NCBI GenBank assembly: GCA_029938745.1
Contig: JAOZUJ010000002.1
Span: forward strand, 1-41,822
Length of the DNA stretch: 41,822 bases
Reading direction: 5' to 3'
From: Candidatus Moraniibacteriota bacterium
GTDB lineage: Bacteria; Patescibacteriota; Minisyncoccia; Moranbacterales; GCA-2747515
Under the pieces are notes generated by a model. The model saw only the letters and a program-made list of their open reading frames with translations, was not told the origin of the DNA and ran no database searches. The position numbers and the translations under genes were made by a program. This document shows positions 8,251-16,478 of the stretch, piece by piece (the first letter of the stretch is position 1; the number at the start of each line of letters is the position of its first letter).

Positions 8251-8853
8251 TTACTTTTGTAAAGTTAAAATAAAGTTTTGAAGTTTTGGTACTTTATTCA
8301 CAATAATGTCATGTGGCGAACTCAAAACCTCAATCAAGAAACGATCCATCATATCCAATCGATACACCAGCTCATCACTCGTCATTGCCATATATCGCAC
8401 TTCCTTACCAACTTCTATTTCAATTACCTCAATTGCCTTTGCTAATTTTGTACGACTCATATCATCACATACGATCAAAATATCAATTCGTGATTTATCA
8501 TAATTGAGAAATATTCCACTCACAAGAATTAATTTTACATTACCAGCATCATTAATTCTTTTCAATTCTTTACATTGTGGATATGTATTTGCCTTAATGA
8601 AAAGATTACGTAATTCTGCATAATATGGGAAAGTCTCGTTAAGCGTAAAATATTTTTCACCCTTGCGCGTTGTCTGACTGATAAATTCGATACGCAAGAG
8701 CGTATTGATATCAGCACGTATGCGTCTTCCATCCATGTTCATCTTTACTTTCAATTCTTTCATCGTTATTTCTTTTCCTGGATTTAACACAAAAAATCGC
8801 AATAGTCTGGAGCGTGACTTTGAACCAAATAAACTCTCTAAAATTTCCGGCAT
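8251..8853 (-). CDS. Winged-helix DNA-binding protein with nucleotidyltransferase-like domain
   Basis: The N-terminal 75 residues form a winged helix that starts with the family-typical L-F-G-S-K-S-R-S-R-L-L-R-F-F-x-L-N-P-G. Residues about 100-195 resemble a degenerate minimal nucleotidyltransferase fold: L-I-L-V-S-G-I-F-L, then S-R-I-D-I-L-I-V-C-D, then R-Y-M-A-M-T-S-D-E. The usual G-S-x10-D-x-D catalytic pattern is only partly kept (S-G-I-F-L, then D-I-L), so catalysis is doubtful. Proteins of this two-domain form are common in CPR genomes and are probably transcription regulators. It is first in the minus-strand run, 21 bases before rmuC, and faces a divergent plus-strand gene across 209 bases with several inverted repeats it might bind. 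Confidence 0.8.
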   Translation of the reverse strand: MPEILESLFGSKSRSRLLRFFVLNPGKEITMKELKVKMNMDGRRIRADINTLLRIEFISQTTRKGEKYFTLNETFPYYAELRNLFIKANTYPQCKELKRINDAGNVKLILVSGIFLNYDKSRIDILIVCDDMSRTKLAKAIEVIEIEVGKEVRYMAMTSDELVYRLDMMDRFLIEVLSSPHDIIVNKVPKLQNFILTLQK

Positions 8854-8872
8854 AATAATACAAATTCAATAA

Positions 8873-8902
8873 ATTATATACCTCCTCCCTTCATTATCTT
8901 AA
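8873..8902 (-). promoter_or_regulatory. Promoter candidate for the winged-helix gene and rmuC run
   Basis: On the minus strand TTAAGA (8897-8902) and TATAAT (8873-8878) are 18 bases apart. The leader would be only about 13 bases. An AGGAGG lies between the hexamers (8881-8886) and would not be in this transcript, so it is not the ribosome site for the ATG at 8853. Confidence 0.4.
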
Positions 8903-9020
8903 GTGTACTATCAAACAAAACAAAATTCAAGACCGTGCACATTATTGAAAATATATATACCAAAAAAATTATTTTTATATCACGTTTTTCCTTTATTTTT
9001 GGACAAATTCTTTTACACAC

Positions 9021-9037
9021 TTTGCATGAACTGCAAA
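9021..9037. promoter_or_regulatory. Inverted repeat over the -35 (operator candidate)
   Basis: TTTGCA (9021-9026) and TGCAAA (9032-9037) form a perfect 6-base inverted repeat around a 5-base centre. It covers the -35 hexamer of the plus-strand promoter, a usual place for a regulator site. Confidence 0.4.
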
Positions 9038-9050
9038 TTCTTTGTATACT
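9022..9050 (+). promoter_or_regulatory. Promoter of the PP2C-like gene
   Basis: TTGCAT (9022-9027) and TATACT (9045-9050) are spaced by 17 bases. The expected start is about 9057, only about six bases before the ATG at 9063. If so, the mRNA is nearly leaderless and the GAGAG at 9051-9055 would be mostly excluded. Confidence 0.6.
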
Positions 9051-9060
9051 GAGAGTATAC
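9044..9060. promoter_or_regulatory. Inverted repeat over the -10 and ribosome site
   Basis: GTATACT (9044-9050), GAG, AGTATAC (9054-9060) is a perfect 7-base inverted repeat. It covers the whole -10 hexamer and the start region, so it could be an operator or, in a longer transcript, a hairpin that hides the GAGAG ribosome site. Confidence 0.45.
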
Positions 9061-9062
9061 GA

Positions 9063-11429
9063 ATGCGTATGAAACAAAAAAAGGAAAATTGCACAAATGA
9101 GAACACGTTATTAGATATAAATGTGTCCGATGTTTTTGTTGTAAAAAATGCAAAAAATCGAGCGTTCATTGAACAGTTTAATTATAGTAGCGTTAATTTC
9201 ACGCAGAGAGACCTGGGCACCATACTTGGATTTTTTGCTGTGCGTGACAATACATCTTCATCAGAAAATATTGTCAACTATCTTGCCTCTGAAGTGAAGA
9301 AGCAATATTTCTCACCAATACAAAAACCGATAGGAGATAAGTTTGAATCAACACTACATCATGTTAATCGAGTTTTAGAAGAAATTGCTAATGTTGGCAA
9401 TGTCGAATGGATTGGTCATGTTGATGGCGCAGTGTGTGTCATAGATGATACATCAATTCATATTAGTGTCGCTGGCAATGCACATGTCCTTCTCCTGCGT
9501 GATAATATCTTACAAAATATCAGCGAAGGACTTGCATCTGATGATGCTGCACAATATCCACTCAAAACATTTATCGATATCGCAAGTGGTGAACTCTGTA
9601 CCAATGATAAAATTATTATTACATCACAAGAATTACTTGACCTTATTCCATTTGAAGAATTACAAAAAAATGCTGTTCGTTTTGGACAAGAAAATTTTAT
9701 TCAATTTATACAAACAGTCCTCACAAATGAATGTGAAATCGCCTCAGCAACTATTATTGATATCTCACAAAAAGAAGGTATTCAACCACACAAAATAACA
9801 TCTCCCACAGAAGTTCCGTCAAACATATTTGGTGCGGATGCATTTGATGAACCAAAGGATGATGAAGATATAATTCCTCAAATTGATGACGAAATTGATA
9901 TAGAAGAAATTCTCAATGAAAATCCAGAGGAATATACCGATGAAACAACTGGCCACATTTATATACAAGGTGGTGATGAAATTATTAAAGATGAGACCAC
10001 AATGTCATCATTGAAAGAAAAGTGTTCCGACTTTTTCGATACATGTAAAGACACCACGAAAAAACACAAAAAAACATTTTCAAAAAAAATCACTCAATAT
10101 ACAAGTAAAAAAGATTCATCAATATTTGACCAAGCGCCAGAAGATATTGGAGAAAAAATGACAACCATAGAAACTGTAGAAACTCCTGACACTTACAACA
10201 GTGATGAATTTGATGATGTGGAAGAAGTTGTCACGGATCGTCAAGACCTCACCTCACGCAGTGCAACAAAGAAAATTAGGGTAACAGTATATACTGCATA
10301 CAAAGGAGCTAAAAACATTACCAAGAACACATCTGTGCGTTGTATTGAGACACTAAAACGTATAAAAAATAAAAATCGTACCTCACCATCACAGGTAAGC
10401 CAAAATAGTACACCAATAAATACATCGACGACACAAAAGAAACCTTCATTTTTACCAAGCATCCACCATGTAACACAACTTTGGCACGGCATGACAAAAC
10501 AAACAAAATGGACAACACTCGGCATACTCGCTGCAATTGTAATTATTCCATTAACATTTGCATTTATACCTCGTTCATCAGAAGAAGATGCTGACAAGTG
10601 GCCGGAAATTCCAGAAGAATCAGAACAATACCAACAAGAACCTCTACCACCAGAACCTGCAGTACCTGTGACACAAAATACAATTTCAGATCCAACATCA
10701 TTACTATCTGACCCAACTACTGTTGCAACAACTTTAATGAATGATAAACATATTGGTGTTACAAAAAATACTGTTATCCTTTTTGATGGGACAAAAAAAG
10801 AAGATCATTCATTATCACAAGATGCAGGAGATATCACACTTGTAACGCCGATGGATGATCTCGATCTCTTATTTATTCTCACAACAAAAGATCAATTATA
10901 CACTTTTAGCCCCACTGACAAAAAATTTGTCCAACAAAAGAACACCCCGACATTTGACCATACGAAGATCAAATCACTTAGCACATACATGACATATTTA
11001 TATGCAATGGACACTGCAATGATCACGAGGTACACACGAGCAGAAAATGGATTTGAAAGTGGCAATGATTGGCTCAAAGAAAAAGCCGATTTCACTGACG
11101 CTACAACCATGGCAATCGACGAAGATATTTATACAGCAAAAAATGGTACAATTACAAAATTTAGAAAAGGAGAAAAAGTATCTTTTTCACAAAATTCTGA
11201 CATCAAAAATGCATTTATTATTTACACCACCGAAGACACAAAATTTATGTGGATTCTTGATAAAGAAAACAACAAACTTTTCAAAACAAAAAAATCTACT
11301 GGAGAAAAATTGGATGAATACACACATGAAAAATTTGCAAATACGCAAACTTTGTCTGTAGATGAAAAAAATAACACAGCAACAATTTCGACACCCGAAG
11401 AGATACTTTCATTTGAACTTTCATCGTAA
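9063..11429 (+). CDS. One-TM protein with divergent PP2C-like domain and C-terminal outer domain
   Basis: 788 residues. Residues about 25-240 resemble a divergent PPM/PP2C phosphatase or pseudophosphatase: G-F-F-A-V-R-D instead of the metal-binding D-G-x-G, H-V-D-G-A-V-C-V, an A-G-N-A-H-V-L-L-L-R strand like the A-x-x-G-D-S-R-x-Y-L motif, and N-D-K-I-I-I-T-S-Q-E-L instead of D-x-x-L-L-x-S-D-G-L. The metal-binding Asp residues appear lost, so it is probably not an active phosphatase. An acidic linker of about 250-470, with two Lys-rich stretches, leads to one membrane segment (481-503). The C-terminal 270 residues contain short beta strands suggestive of a propeller. The start at 9063 is chosen for GAGAG seven bases upstream; an in-frame TTG at 9042 lies in the promoter. 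Function unknown; signalling across the membrane is plausible. Confidence 0.7.
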   Translation: MRMKQKKENCTNENTLLDINVSDVFVVKNAKNRAFIEQFNYSSVNFTQRDLGTILGFFAVRDNTSSSENIVNYLASEVKKQYFSPIQKPIGDKFESTLHHVNRVLEEIANVGNVEWIGHVDGAVCVIDDTSIHISVAGNAHVLLLRDNILQNISEGLASDDAAQYPLKTFIDIASGELCTNDKIIITSQELLDLIPFEELQKNAVRFGQENFIQFIQTVLTNECEIASATIIDISQKEGIQPHKITSPTEVPSNIFGADAFDEPKDDEDIIPQIDDEIDIEEILNENPEEYTDETTGHIYIQGGDEIIKDETTMSSLKEKCSDFFDTCKDTTKKHKKTFSKKITQYTSKKDSSIFDQAPEDIGEKMTTIETVETPDTYNSDEFDDVEEVVTDRQDLTSRSATKKIRVTVYTAYKGAKNITKNTSVRCIETLKRIKNKNRTSPSQVSQNSTPINTSTTQKKPSFLPSIHHVTQLWHGMTKQTKWTTLGILAAIVIIPLTFAFIPRSSEEDADKWPEIPEESEQYQQEPLPPEPAVPVTQNTISDPTSLLSDPTTVATTLMNDKHIGVTKNTVILFDGTKKEDHSLSQDAGDITLVTPMDDLDLLFILTTKDQLYTFSPTDKKFVQQKNTPTFDHTKIKSLSTYMTYLYAMDTAMITRYTRAENGFESGNDWLKEKADFTDATTMAIDEDIYTAKNGTITKFRKGEKVSFSQNSDIKNAFIIYTTEDTKFMWILDKENNKLFKTKKSTGEKLDEYTHEKFANTQTLSVDEKNNTATISTPEEILSFELSS

Positions 11430-11451
11430 AATTATTACAACACTCTTTCTT

Positions 11452-11483
11452 GGGTACCTTTTAAGGTACCTTAAAAGGTACCC
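11452..11483. terminator. 32-base perfect palindrome after the PP2C-like gene
   Basis: Arms GGGTACCTTTTAA (11452-11464) and TTAAAAGGTACCC (11471-11483) flank GGTACC, itself palindromic, so the whole block is self-complementary. It begins 22 bases after the stop and probably terminates or stabilises the transcript, though no T-tract follows. A related palindrome with the GTACCTTT core lies at 27263-27300. Confidence 0.55.
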
Positions 11484-11527
11484 CAGCAACATTATTCTAT
11501 CTCAAAAAAACAATAATTTATCAGTTA

Positions 11528-11556
11528 TTTACAAAAGATATATTTTATGTTAAAAT
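11528..11556 (+). promoter_or_regulatory. Promoter of the small membrane protein-fabZ unit
   Basis: TTTACA (11528-11533) and TAAAAT (11551-11556) are separated by 17 bases, and the -10 is preceded by TGT, giving an extended -10. The leader would be about 52 bases. Confidence 0.65.
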
Positions 11557-11563
11557 ATATCTT
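11535..11563. promoter_or_regulatory. 13-base inverted repeat over the -10 (operator candidate)
   Basis: AAGATATATTTTA (11535-11547), TGT, TAAAATATATCTT (11551-11563) is a perfect inverted repeat that contains the -10 hexamer and most of the spacer. It has no T-tract in either direction, so a repressor site is likelier than a terminator. Confidence 0.5.
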
Positions 11564-11614
11564 CAGTTACTTTACAAATCCATATACCAACAATAACTAA
11601 ATAGAGGCGTAACT

Positions 11615-11878
11615 ATGACAGCATCAGAAACAAACACAAATATTTTTTGTACGTTTTTGCAATTTATCTGTAACGCCACATTTAAGCTAATATGCTTACT
11701 TTTTGGTGCATACATGTCCCTTGTAAGCGCTACATACGTCATTCAATTTTTCACATGGGCGCCAGTAGTAGAAATTATGAGCATTTCCGATGATTCTGTA
11801 CAAAAAATGCACAGAGTTGAAATAAAAATCAACAGTATTACAGAGAGGTTTTGGCATGCTACATTTAGACTCCCTTGA
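11615..11878 (+). CDS. Small membrane protein upstream of fabZ
   Basis: 87 residues, no recognised family. One or two hydrophobic stretches lie at about 10-50 (F-K-L-I-C-L-L-F-G-A-Y-M region), followed by a polar, charged end. It is supported as a real gene by a strong ribosome site (AGAGG, seven bases before the ATG), a good promoter at 11528-11556 and translational overlap: its last 23 bases overlap fabZ in another frame. Coupling to fabZ suggests a role near lipid metabolism or simply a leader that drives fabZ translation. It would be missed by annotation that requires homology. Confidence 0.65.
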   Translation: MTASETNTNIFCTFLQFICNATFKLICLLFGAYMSLVSATYVIQFFTWAPVVEIMSISDDSVQKMHRVEIKINSITERFWHATFRLP

Positions 11879-12311
11879 AATTATGAACATTATTCCACAC
11901 CGTTATCCTTTTTTGTTTGTTGACCGCATCATAGATGGTCACATCGCAATGAATGAAAGCTGGATCCACGGCATAAAAAATGTGTCTATTGGAGAGCCTT
12001 TTTTCAAAGGTCATTTTCCAGGTAATCCCATTATGCCAGGAGTACTCATTCTTGAGGGACTTGCACAAACTGCAGGCATCCTTCTACACTTCATTACAAA
12101 AGAACATGATATACAATTACAATCAGATATCGGTTTTTTTGCTGGATGCGATAAAATTCGCTGGAAAAATCCAGTGAGACCTGGTGAACAAATCTTGTAT
12201 CATGTCACAGTCGGCAAGCTACGTCGTCGCATTGCAAAATTATCTGCACATGCCACAGTTGATGATATGATCGTTGCTGATACTAGCAACATACTAATCG
12301 CATTCTCGTAA
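11856..12311 (+). CDS. fabZ: 3-hydroxyacyl-ACP dehydratase FabZ
   Basis: A hot-dog-fold dehydratase that removes water from 3-hydroxyacyl-ACP in fatty acid elongation. Family motifs are complete: I-P-H-R-Y-P-F-L-F-V-D-R near the start, then K-G-H-F-P-G-N-P-I-M-P-G-V-L-I-L-E-G-L-A-Q with catalytic His53 and Glu67 at the normal 14-residue spacing. The 151-residue length is typical. The start is fixed by GAGAGG seven bases upstream, within the overlapping small gene. No other fatty-acid gene is in the window, so its substrate is uncertain; many CPR genomes lack the full pathway. Confidence 0.92.
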   Translation: MLHLDSLEIMNIIPHRYPFLFVDRIIDGHIAMNESWIHGIKNVSIGEPFFKGHFPGNPIMPGVLILEGLAQTAGILLHFITKEHDIQLQSDIGFFAGCDKIRWKNPVRPGEQILYHVTVGKLRRRIAKLSAHATVDDMIVADTSNILIAFS

Positions 12312-12315
12312 TTAT

Positions 12316-12372
12316 AAAACTCACTGTTTTATCTCGATATAATATCAAGAAAAACAGTGAGTTTTTTCTTTT
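12316..12372. terminator. Bidirectional terminator between fabZ and the fibre gene
   Basis: AAAACTCACTGTTTT (12316-12330) and AAAACAGTGAGTTTT (12351-12365) form a perfect 15-base stem around a 20-base loop. It is followed by T-rich sequence on the plus strand and by TTTTATAAT on the minus strand. It serves the convergent genes on both sides. Confidence 0.85.
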
Positions 12373-12380
12373 TGAAATTT

Positions 12381-15300
12381 TTATTCTACTCCACCAACAA
12401 TAAACCAATCAAACTTCACATCAGTTGCTTGCACCTCTGGCATACTCACACGAAACATACCATCCGTAATGTCCACAACAGTAAGATTTATATCAACGGC
12501 GTCTTCACCACGCATCGTTACAAATACATGACCATCTTCCATGATTGCTGTCGTTTGTACTGAAACCTCCGTCTCACCTGTAGAAATTTCTGCTGCACCA
12601 ATTGATGATGCATTTATTTCTTCTCCCGTGTCTTCATCTTCTTGTGTGTTTGTGTCACTAATTGCAAGTGTATTTGTTTGAATGTGTTGTGCTTTCAATA
12701 TTTGTGTTGTCATGATGCCATTGAGCGTAAGCTCTGTAATATCTTGCAAAGTTTCGTTTCCATCTTCATCTATGACCGTTCTTTGTAATGTGTCATCACT
12801 TATAAACATTAGTGCATCTGGATCAATTGTAAGAATCCGTTCATCAATATGCGCAACAACATCTAAACCAACTTCCAATATTTCTAGTCTGTCTTTTATG
12901 TCTGATACAGACCCTATTGCTAAAGTATTTGCATCAACTTGCCCTGATAGAACACTATTGTGTTCATATAGATCTGTGAGACTCAATTGGATATTTGCAA
13001 GATTTTCATCTACTGAATTTTGTAATTGACTGAGGTTTGTTATGTTTGTATCTGTTTGTAGTGTATTTGATGTAATTGTTAGGTTTTGTTCTTTGACTGC
13101 CTCAACTATCAAAGCATCAAATTCAAATGGTAAATATATTGACTTTGCCATTCCATTAATTAATTCTGCATCACCACCTTCTACATCAATTTCACTAACC
13201 CACTGTGGAAACACACCTTCAATATCTTGTGCAATAAATCCAGCATCATGCACATAACCACCATGCTGATCTGGGTTTCTCCAATCAAAATTAACGCCTT
13301 GCAATTGTGTAATTTTTTCTAATGCTTCTGCACCACTAATATTTACAATATTTGTCTTTAATCTCTCATCTGACATTGCAGCCCACGTTCCACTCGTTGT
13401 CTTATATGCTTGATTGGTATCCAAATCAAACTGAAATTTATTTCCAATATACGTACCAAAATTATTATTATATTTGGAGATTCTTACTACATCATAAGAG
13501 ACATAAAGTGCTGCCGAATTATCCCCTGAACCAGCATCCATCATCATGCCTGCGCCAGAGTCATTCGAAGATTTTACTCTAAGCGGTACCGAAGCAGTGG
13601 AATCAATGTCGAGAAAATCCAACCTAGATGTTCCTGCTGGATTCACATAATATGCCGTATTGCCACGATCATAAAAAATATCAGATCGTACATCATTTAA
13701 ATCTGCTCGATACAATCGTGAAGTACTATTTGGATCTAGATAATAACCTGTGCTGTCCCAGTCAATTAACCGATCTGCTAAATAGATATCTGCACCAGAT
13801 GTTGCTGAACTACCTATGCTCAAATGATTGTCCAACATTACTTGCTTACTGCCATAGTTACGAATATATGTAGAGTCTGTCATGCGCCATCCACCACCAT
13901 GAGTTGCACTATACCAACCAGTGTCACCTGTTGTCCGAAGCCATGTATCTGTTCCATTAAGAACCACATTGCCATTCTGTCGCAACCCTCCACTTACCTC
14001 AGCATATCCAGAAGTTTCTAAATTTCCAATAACATCAAGAGCTTGTGATGGGTTTATCTCTCCAATGCCAACATTCCCCGTAAATAGGTCACCCGTAAAA
14101 AAGTTATGTGTTGCTATTCCAACATCATTTCCAATAATCTGAAATTTTTCATTTAAGACTGACCCATCACCTGTAAACTCAATACCGCTACTAATCGTAT
14201 TATTTCTATATAATTTCAAACTTGCATTACCCGAACTAACATGCCCTCCAATATATAATTCTGCGAGATTTGTACCTGTATCTACAACGAGTGATTTATC
14301 GAAATCAAATTCACTATTCGTTGTATCAAAACTTAATATTCCATCATTTGTATTTGTGCCAATATGAAGTGAGCTTGAACTTAAATAAAGATCATTCCAC
14401 CTATTTAACGTAGACCCTAAGTCATTTGTTGTTTGTGATGGAATGAGATTTCCTGTTGCAGTTATTTGCATTCTTTCTGTATTATTTGTACCAAATGCAA
14501 GTCGCGCATTTTCATAATTCCATATCCAACCTACATCATCTGCTTGTGTTATACCTACATACAAACCATCAGATACTGTTATCCCCGAATGATCGGTAGT
14601 AAATATCATGCTTGCATCACCACTACTTGAATTAATATGCAATAAATCTGCTGGAGTTGCTACGCCTATGCCCACATTGCCACTTGATCTATAAACATTA
14701 CCCCCTGATTGTGCCCACGCGCCTGCAGATGTAAGTGAATTCCAGCTACTTCCATTATAACCTTCAAAATCATTTGATAAATATCTTATTGTTCCTGCAT
14801 TTGCATTTGCTGTTGTTCCTATGTTGATTGCACCATCTACTTGCAGTTTTTCATTTGGACTGGATGTGCCTATACCAAAATCACCATCATTAGTAATTCT
14901 CATTTTTTCACTTGCAGTACCGGTACCACTATTCTCCGTAAAAAAAGTGATATCTTTTTCATTACCCATCCAAATAGAACCTTGTCCCTTTACATCATCA
15001 GGTATAGCAAGACCACCCCAATCAGTAACATCCCCATAAATTCCAACAAACAATCCATCAGACGCATCTAGTGTTCCACTTGATTTAGCAATTTGCAACC
15101 AATTTCCTCGATCTGGTAAGCCAGAATTAACCACGAGCGGATATACTGGTGATGTTGTTTTTATTCCTACATTACCACCAAAATAATTTTTTGCAGTAGT
15201 GCTATCTTGATATAACCCATATTTATTTGTCACATTTGCACCACCATCAAGATTTTCAAGAAAAATTCCATAAGAATTTACGATTGTTCCTGTTGGGTTT

Positions 15301-16280
15301 GCAGTATTTGATCCAACTCTACTCCAAATGCCATACTGACTATTTAGCGTTCCTTGAAAATTTGCATCATCTGTAAATCCTTGTATAGCTAATCCAATCC
15401 TATATCCTGATTCTGTTACACCTGATGCAATTGACAAATCATTTGCAATAATATCTACAACCTTACGATAATTTGCGCCATTAGTAGTGATGCTTGGATA
15501 TAATTCTCCTATATCTAGAGTGGTATTAACATTAGGAGCTATTGCTATACCAATTGAATCACCACTTGCATCTAAATGAAATAGATTGGTTACTGTACCG
15601 CCTTCAATTCTAAAATCATTATCACCACCATCCTCATTAAAAATAGCATCCCCCCTCACATCTAATTTTGCATTTGGATCCGTTACCCCAATCCCAACTC
15701 TGCCAGTAGAGACATCAACATGAAGATCATTTCCATGTACTGTGAAATCATCTCCTAGTGTTAGTCCCCCAGCCTTTGTTTGCGCTGTAGACGATGTGTC
15801 TATGTAGTTATCAGCTGTGAGTCCATCTAATCTATGAGAATTAAGAGCAAAACCTGTTGGAGTTATTTTTCTTCTTGGGGACATTGGAGAATTTGTTCCT
15901 ATTTTTACTTCTAAATAATAGTTATCATTAAAATCTAAGTTTAGTGGTTGATCTACTCCTGATTCTCCAATAATTGTTGAGAATATTCCATTTGTTATTG
16001 TTACTGATTTTGTTGCAAAGCTTGAGCAACCTGTTGCAGAACTATTATTTGTCCATAAACATGTTCCATTTGCTGCTGAGTCATATATTGAGAGTGTGAA
16101 GTTGTAATTTCCGTCTGCTACTGCAGTACCTAGTGTTGTATCTGTTAGTTTTCCATGATATGTGAGTTCATTGTCTGGAGCTGCTGTTACTACTGTTGTG
16201 AGTATGATAGAAAACACAAAAAGACCTATTGTATAGGATAGACAATGTTTGATGAGTTTTTTTATGTTTTTATGAGACAT
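12381..16280 (-). CDS. S74-type fibre: secreted surface protein with intramolecular chaperone
   Basis: 1,299 residues with a signal peptide (1-33, ending V-V-T-A-A). The N-terminal domain (L-T-Y-H-G-K-L-T-D to about 150) is followed by many stalk motifs of the form G-N-V-G-I-G-x3-P-x3-L-x-V, as in phage tail fibres. The Peptidase_S74 chaperone domain begins near residue 968 with S-D-E-R-L-K-T-N-I and includes F-D-W-R and G-F-I-A-Q-D-I-E. In known S74 proteins this domain drives trimer folding and is cut off before the Ser of S-D-x-R. A coiled coil and a short beta domain ending F-D-W-F-I-V-G-G follow. There are no phage genes around it, so a cellular surface fibre is likelier than a prophage tail. 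It has its own promoter and terminator. No anchor beyond the signal peptide is evident. Confidence 0.85.
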   Translation of the reverse strand: MSHKNIKKLIKHCLSYTIGLFVFSIILTTVVTAAPDNELTYHGKLTDTTLGTAVADGNYNFTLSIYDSAANGTCLWTNNSSATGCSSFATKSVTITNGIFSTIIGESGVDQPLNLDFNDNYYLEVKIGTNSPMSPRRKITPTGFALNSHRLDGLTADNYIDTSSTAQTKAGGLTLGDDFTVHGNDLHVDVSTGRVGIGVTDPNAKLDVRGDAIFNEDGGDNDFRIEGGTVTNLFHLDASGDSIGIAIAPNVNTTLDIGELYPSITTNGANYRKVVDIIANDLSIASGVTESGYRIGLAIQGFTDDANFQGTLNSQYGIWSRVGSNTANPTGTIVNSYGIFLENLDGGANVTNKYGLYQDSTTAKNYFGGNVGIKTTSPVYPLVVNSGLPDRGNWLQIAKSSGTLDASDGLFVGIYGDVTDWGGLAIPDDVKGQGSIWMGNEKDITFFTENSGTGTASEKMRITNDGDFGIGTSSPNEKLQVDGAINIGTTANANAGTIRYLSNDFEGYNGSSWNSLTSAGAWAQSGGNVYRSSGNVGIGVATPADLLHINSSSGDASMIFTTDHSGITVSDGLYVGITQADDVGWIWNYENARLAFGTNNTERMQITATGNLIPSQTTNDLGSTLNRWNDLYLSSSSLHIGTNTNDGILSFDTTNSEFDFDKSLVVDTGTNLAELYIGGHVSSGNASLKLYRNNTISSGIEFTGDGSVLNEKFQIIGNDVGIATHNFFTGDLFTGNVGIGEINPSQALDVIGNLETSGYAEVSGGLRQNGNVVLNGTDTWLRTTGDTGWYSATHGGGWRMTDSTYIRNYGSKQVMLDNHLSIGSSATSGADIYLADRLIDWDSTGYYLDPNSTSRLYRADLNDVRSDIFYDRGNTAYYVNPAGTSRLDFLDIDSTASVPLRVKSSNDSGAGMMMDAGSGDNSAALYVSYDVVRISKYNNNFGTYIGNKFQFDLDTNQAYKTTSGTWAAMSDERLKTNIVNISGAEALEKITQLQGVNFDWRNPDQHGGYVHDAGFIAQDIEGVFPQWVSEIDVEGGDAELINGMAKSIYLPFEFDALIVEAVKEQNLTITSNTLQTDTNITNLSQLQNSVDENLANIQLSLTDLYEHNSVLSGQVDANTLAIGSVSDIKDRLEILEVGLDVVAHIDERILTIDPDALMFISDDTLQRTVIDEDGNETLQDITELTLNGIMTTQILKAQHIQTNTLAISDTNTQEDEDTGEEINASSIGAAEISTGETEVSVQTTAIMEDGHVFVTMRGEDAVDINLTVVDITDGMFRVSMPEVQATDVKFDWFIVGGVE

Positions 16281-16303
16281 TTTTATTTGTTTTTTCCCAC
16301 AGT

Positions 16304-16324
16304 TAACCAGTTTTTGACTGGTTA
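16304..16324 (-). other. Leader hairpin of the S74 fibre gene
   Basis: TAACCAGT (16304-16311) and ACTGGTTA (16317-16324) pair around five bases. It lies just inside the predicted 5' end of the fibre mRNA, downstream of the promoter at 16337-16366, where it may protect the mRNA or act as an operator. Confidence 0.45.
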
Positions 16325-16336
16325 TTTTACTTTGAT

Positions 16337-16366
16337 ATTATACCATATTGATAGAGGTATGTACAA
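16337..16366 (-). promoter_or_regulatory. Promoter of the S74 fibre gene
   Basis: On the minus strand TTGTAC (16361-16366) and TATAAT (16337-16342) are 18 bases apart, with TGG directly before the -10 (extended). The -10 context TATGGTATAATAT is identical to that before the O-antigen-ligase-like gene. Confidence 0.65.
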
Positions 16367-16420
16367 GTTTGTTATTTGTTCTCTGGAGAGGTGAGTTGTG
16401 AATATTTTTTTTGATTAATG

Positions 16421-16448
16421 ACCCATTTAAATGGCTATTTAACTGGGT
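16421..16448 (-). terminator. Hairpin after the ABC permease genes
   Basis: ACCCA and TGGGT plus TTAAAT and ATTTAA build an 11-base stem with one mismatch and a 4-base loop, 30 bases past the permease stop at 16479. The T-tract is weak on the minus strand, so termination is likely but not certain. Confidence 0.45.
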
Positions 16449-16478
16449 AATTAATATATGATTGATCATTTATTAATT

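Noticed and set aside
9042..9044. TTG start for the PP2C-like protein
   Set aside because: It lies in the promoter spacer and -10 region; the ATG at 9063 has GAGAG at a good distance.
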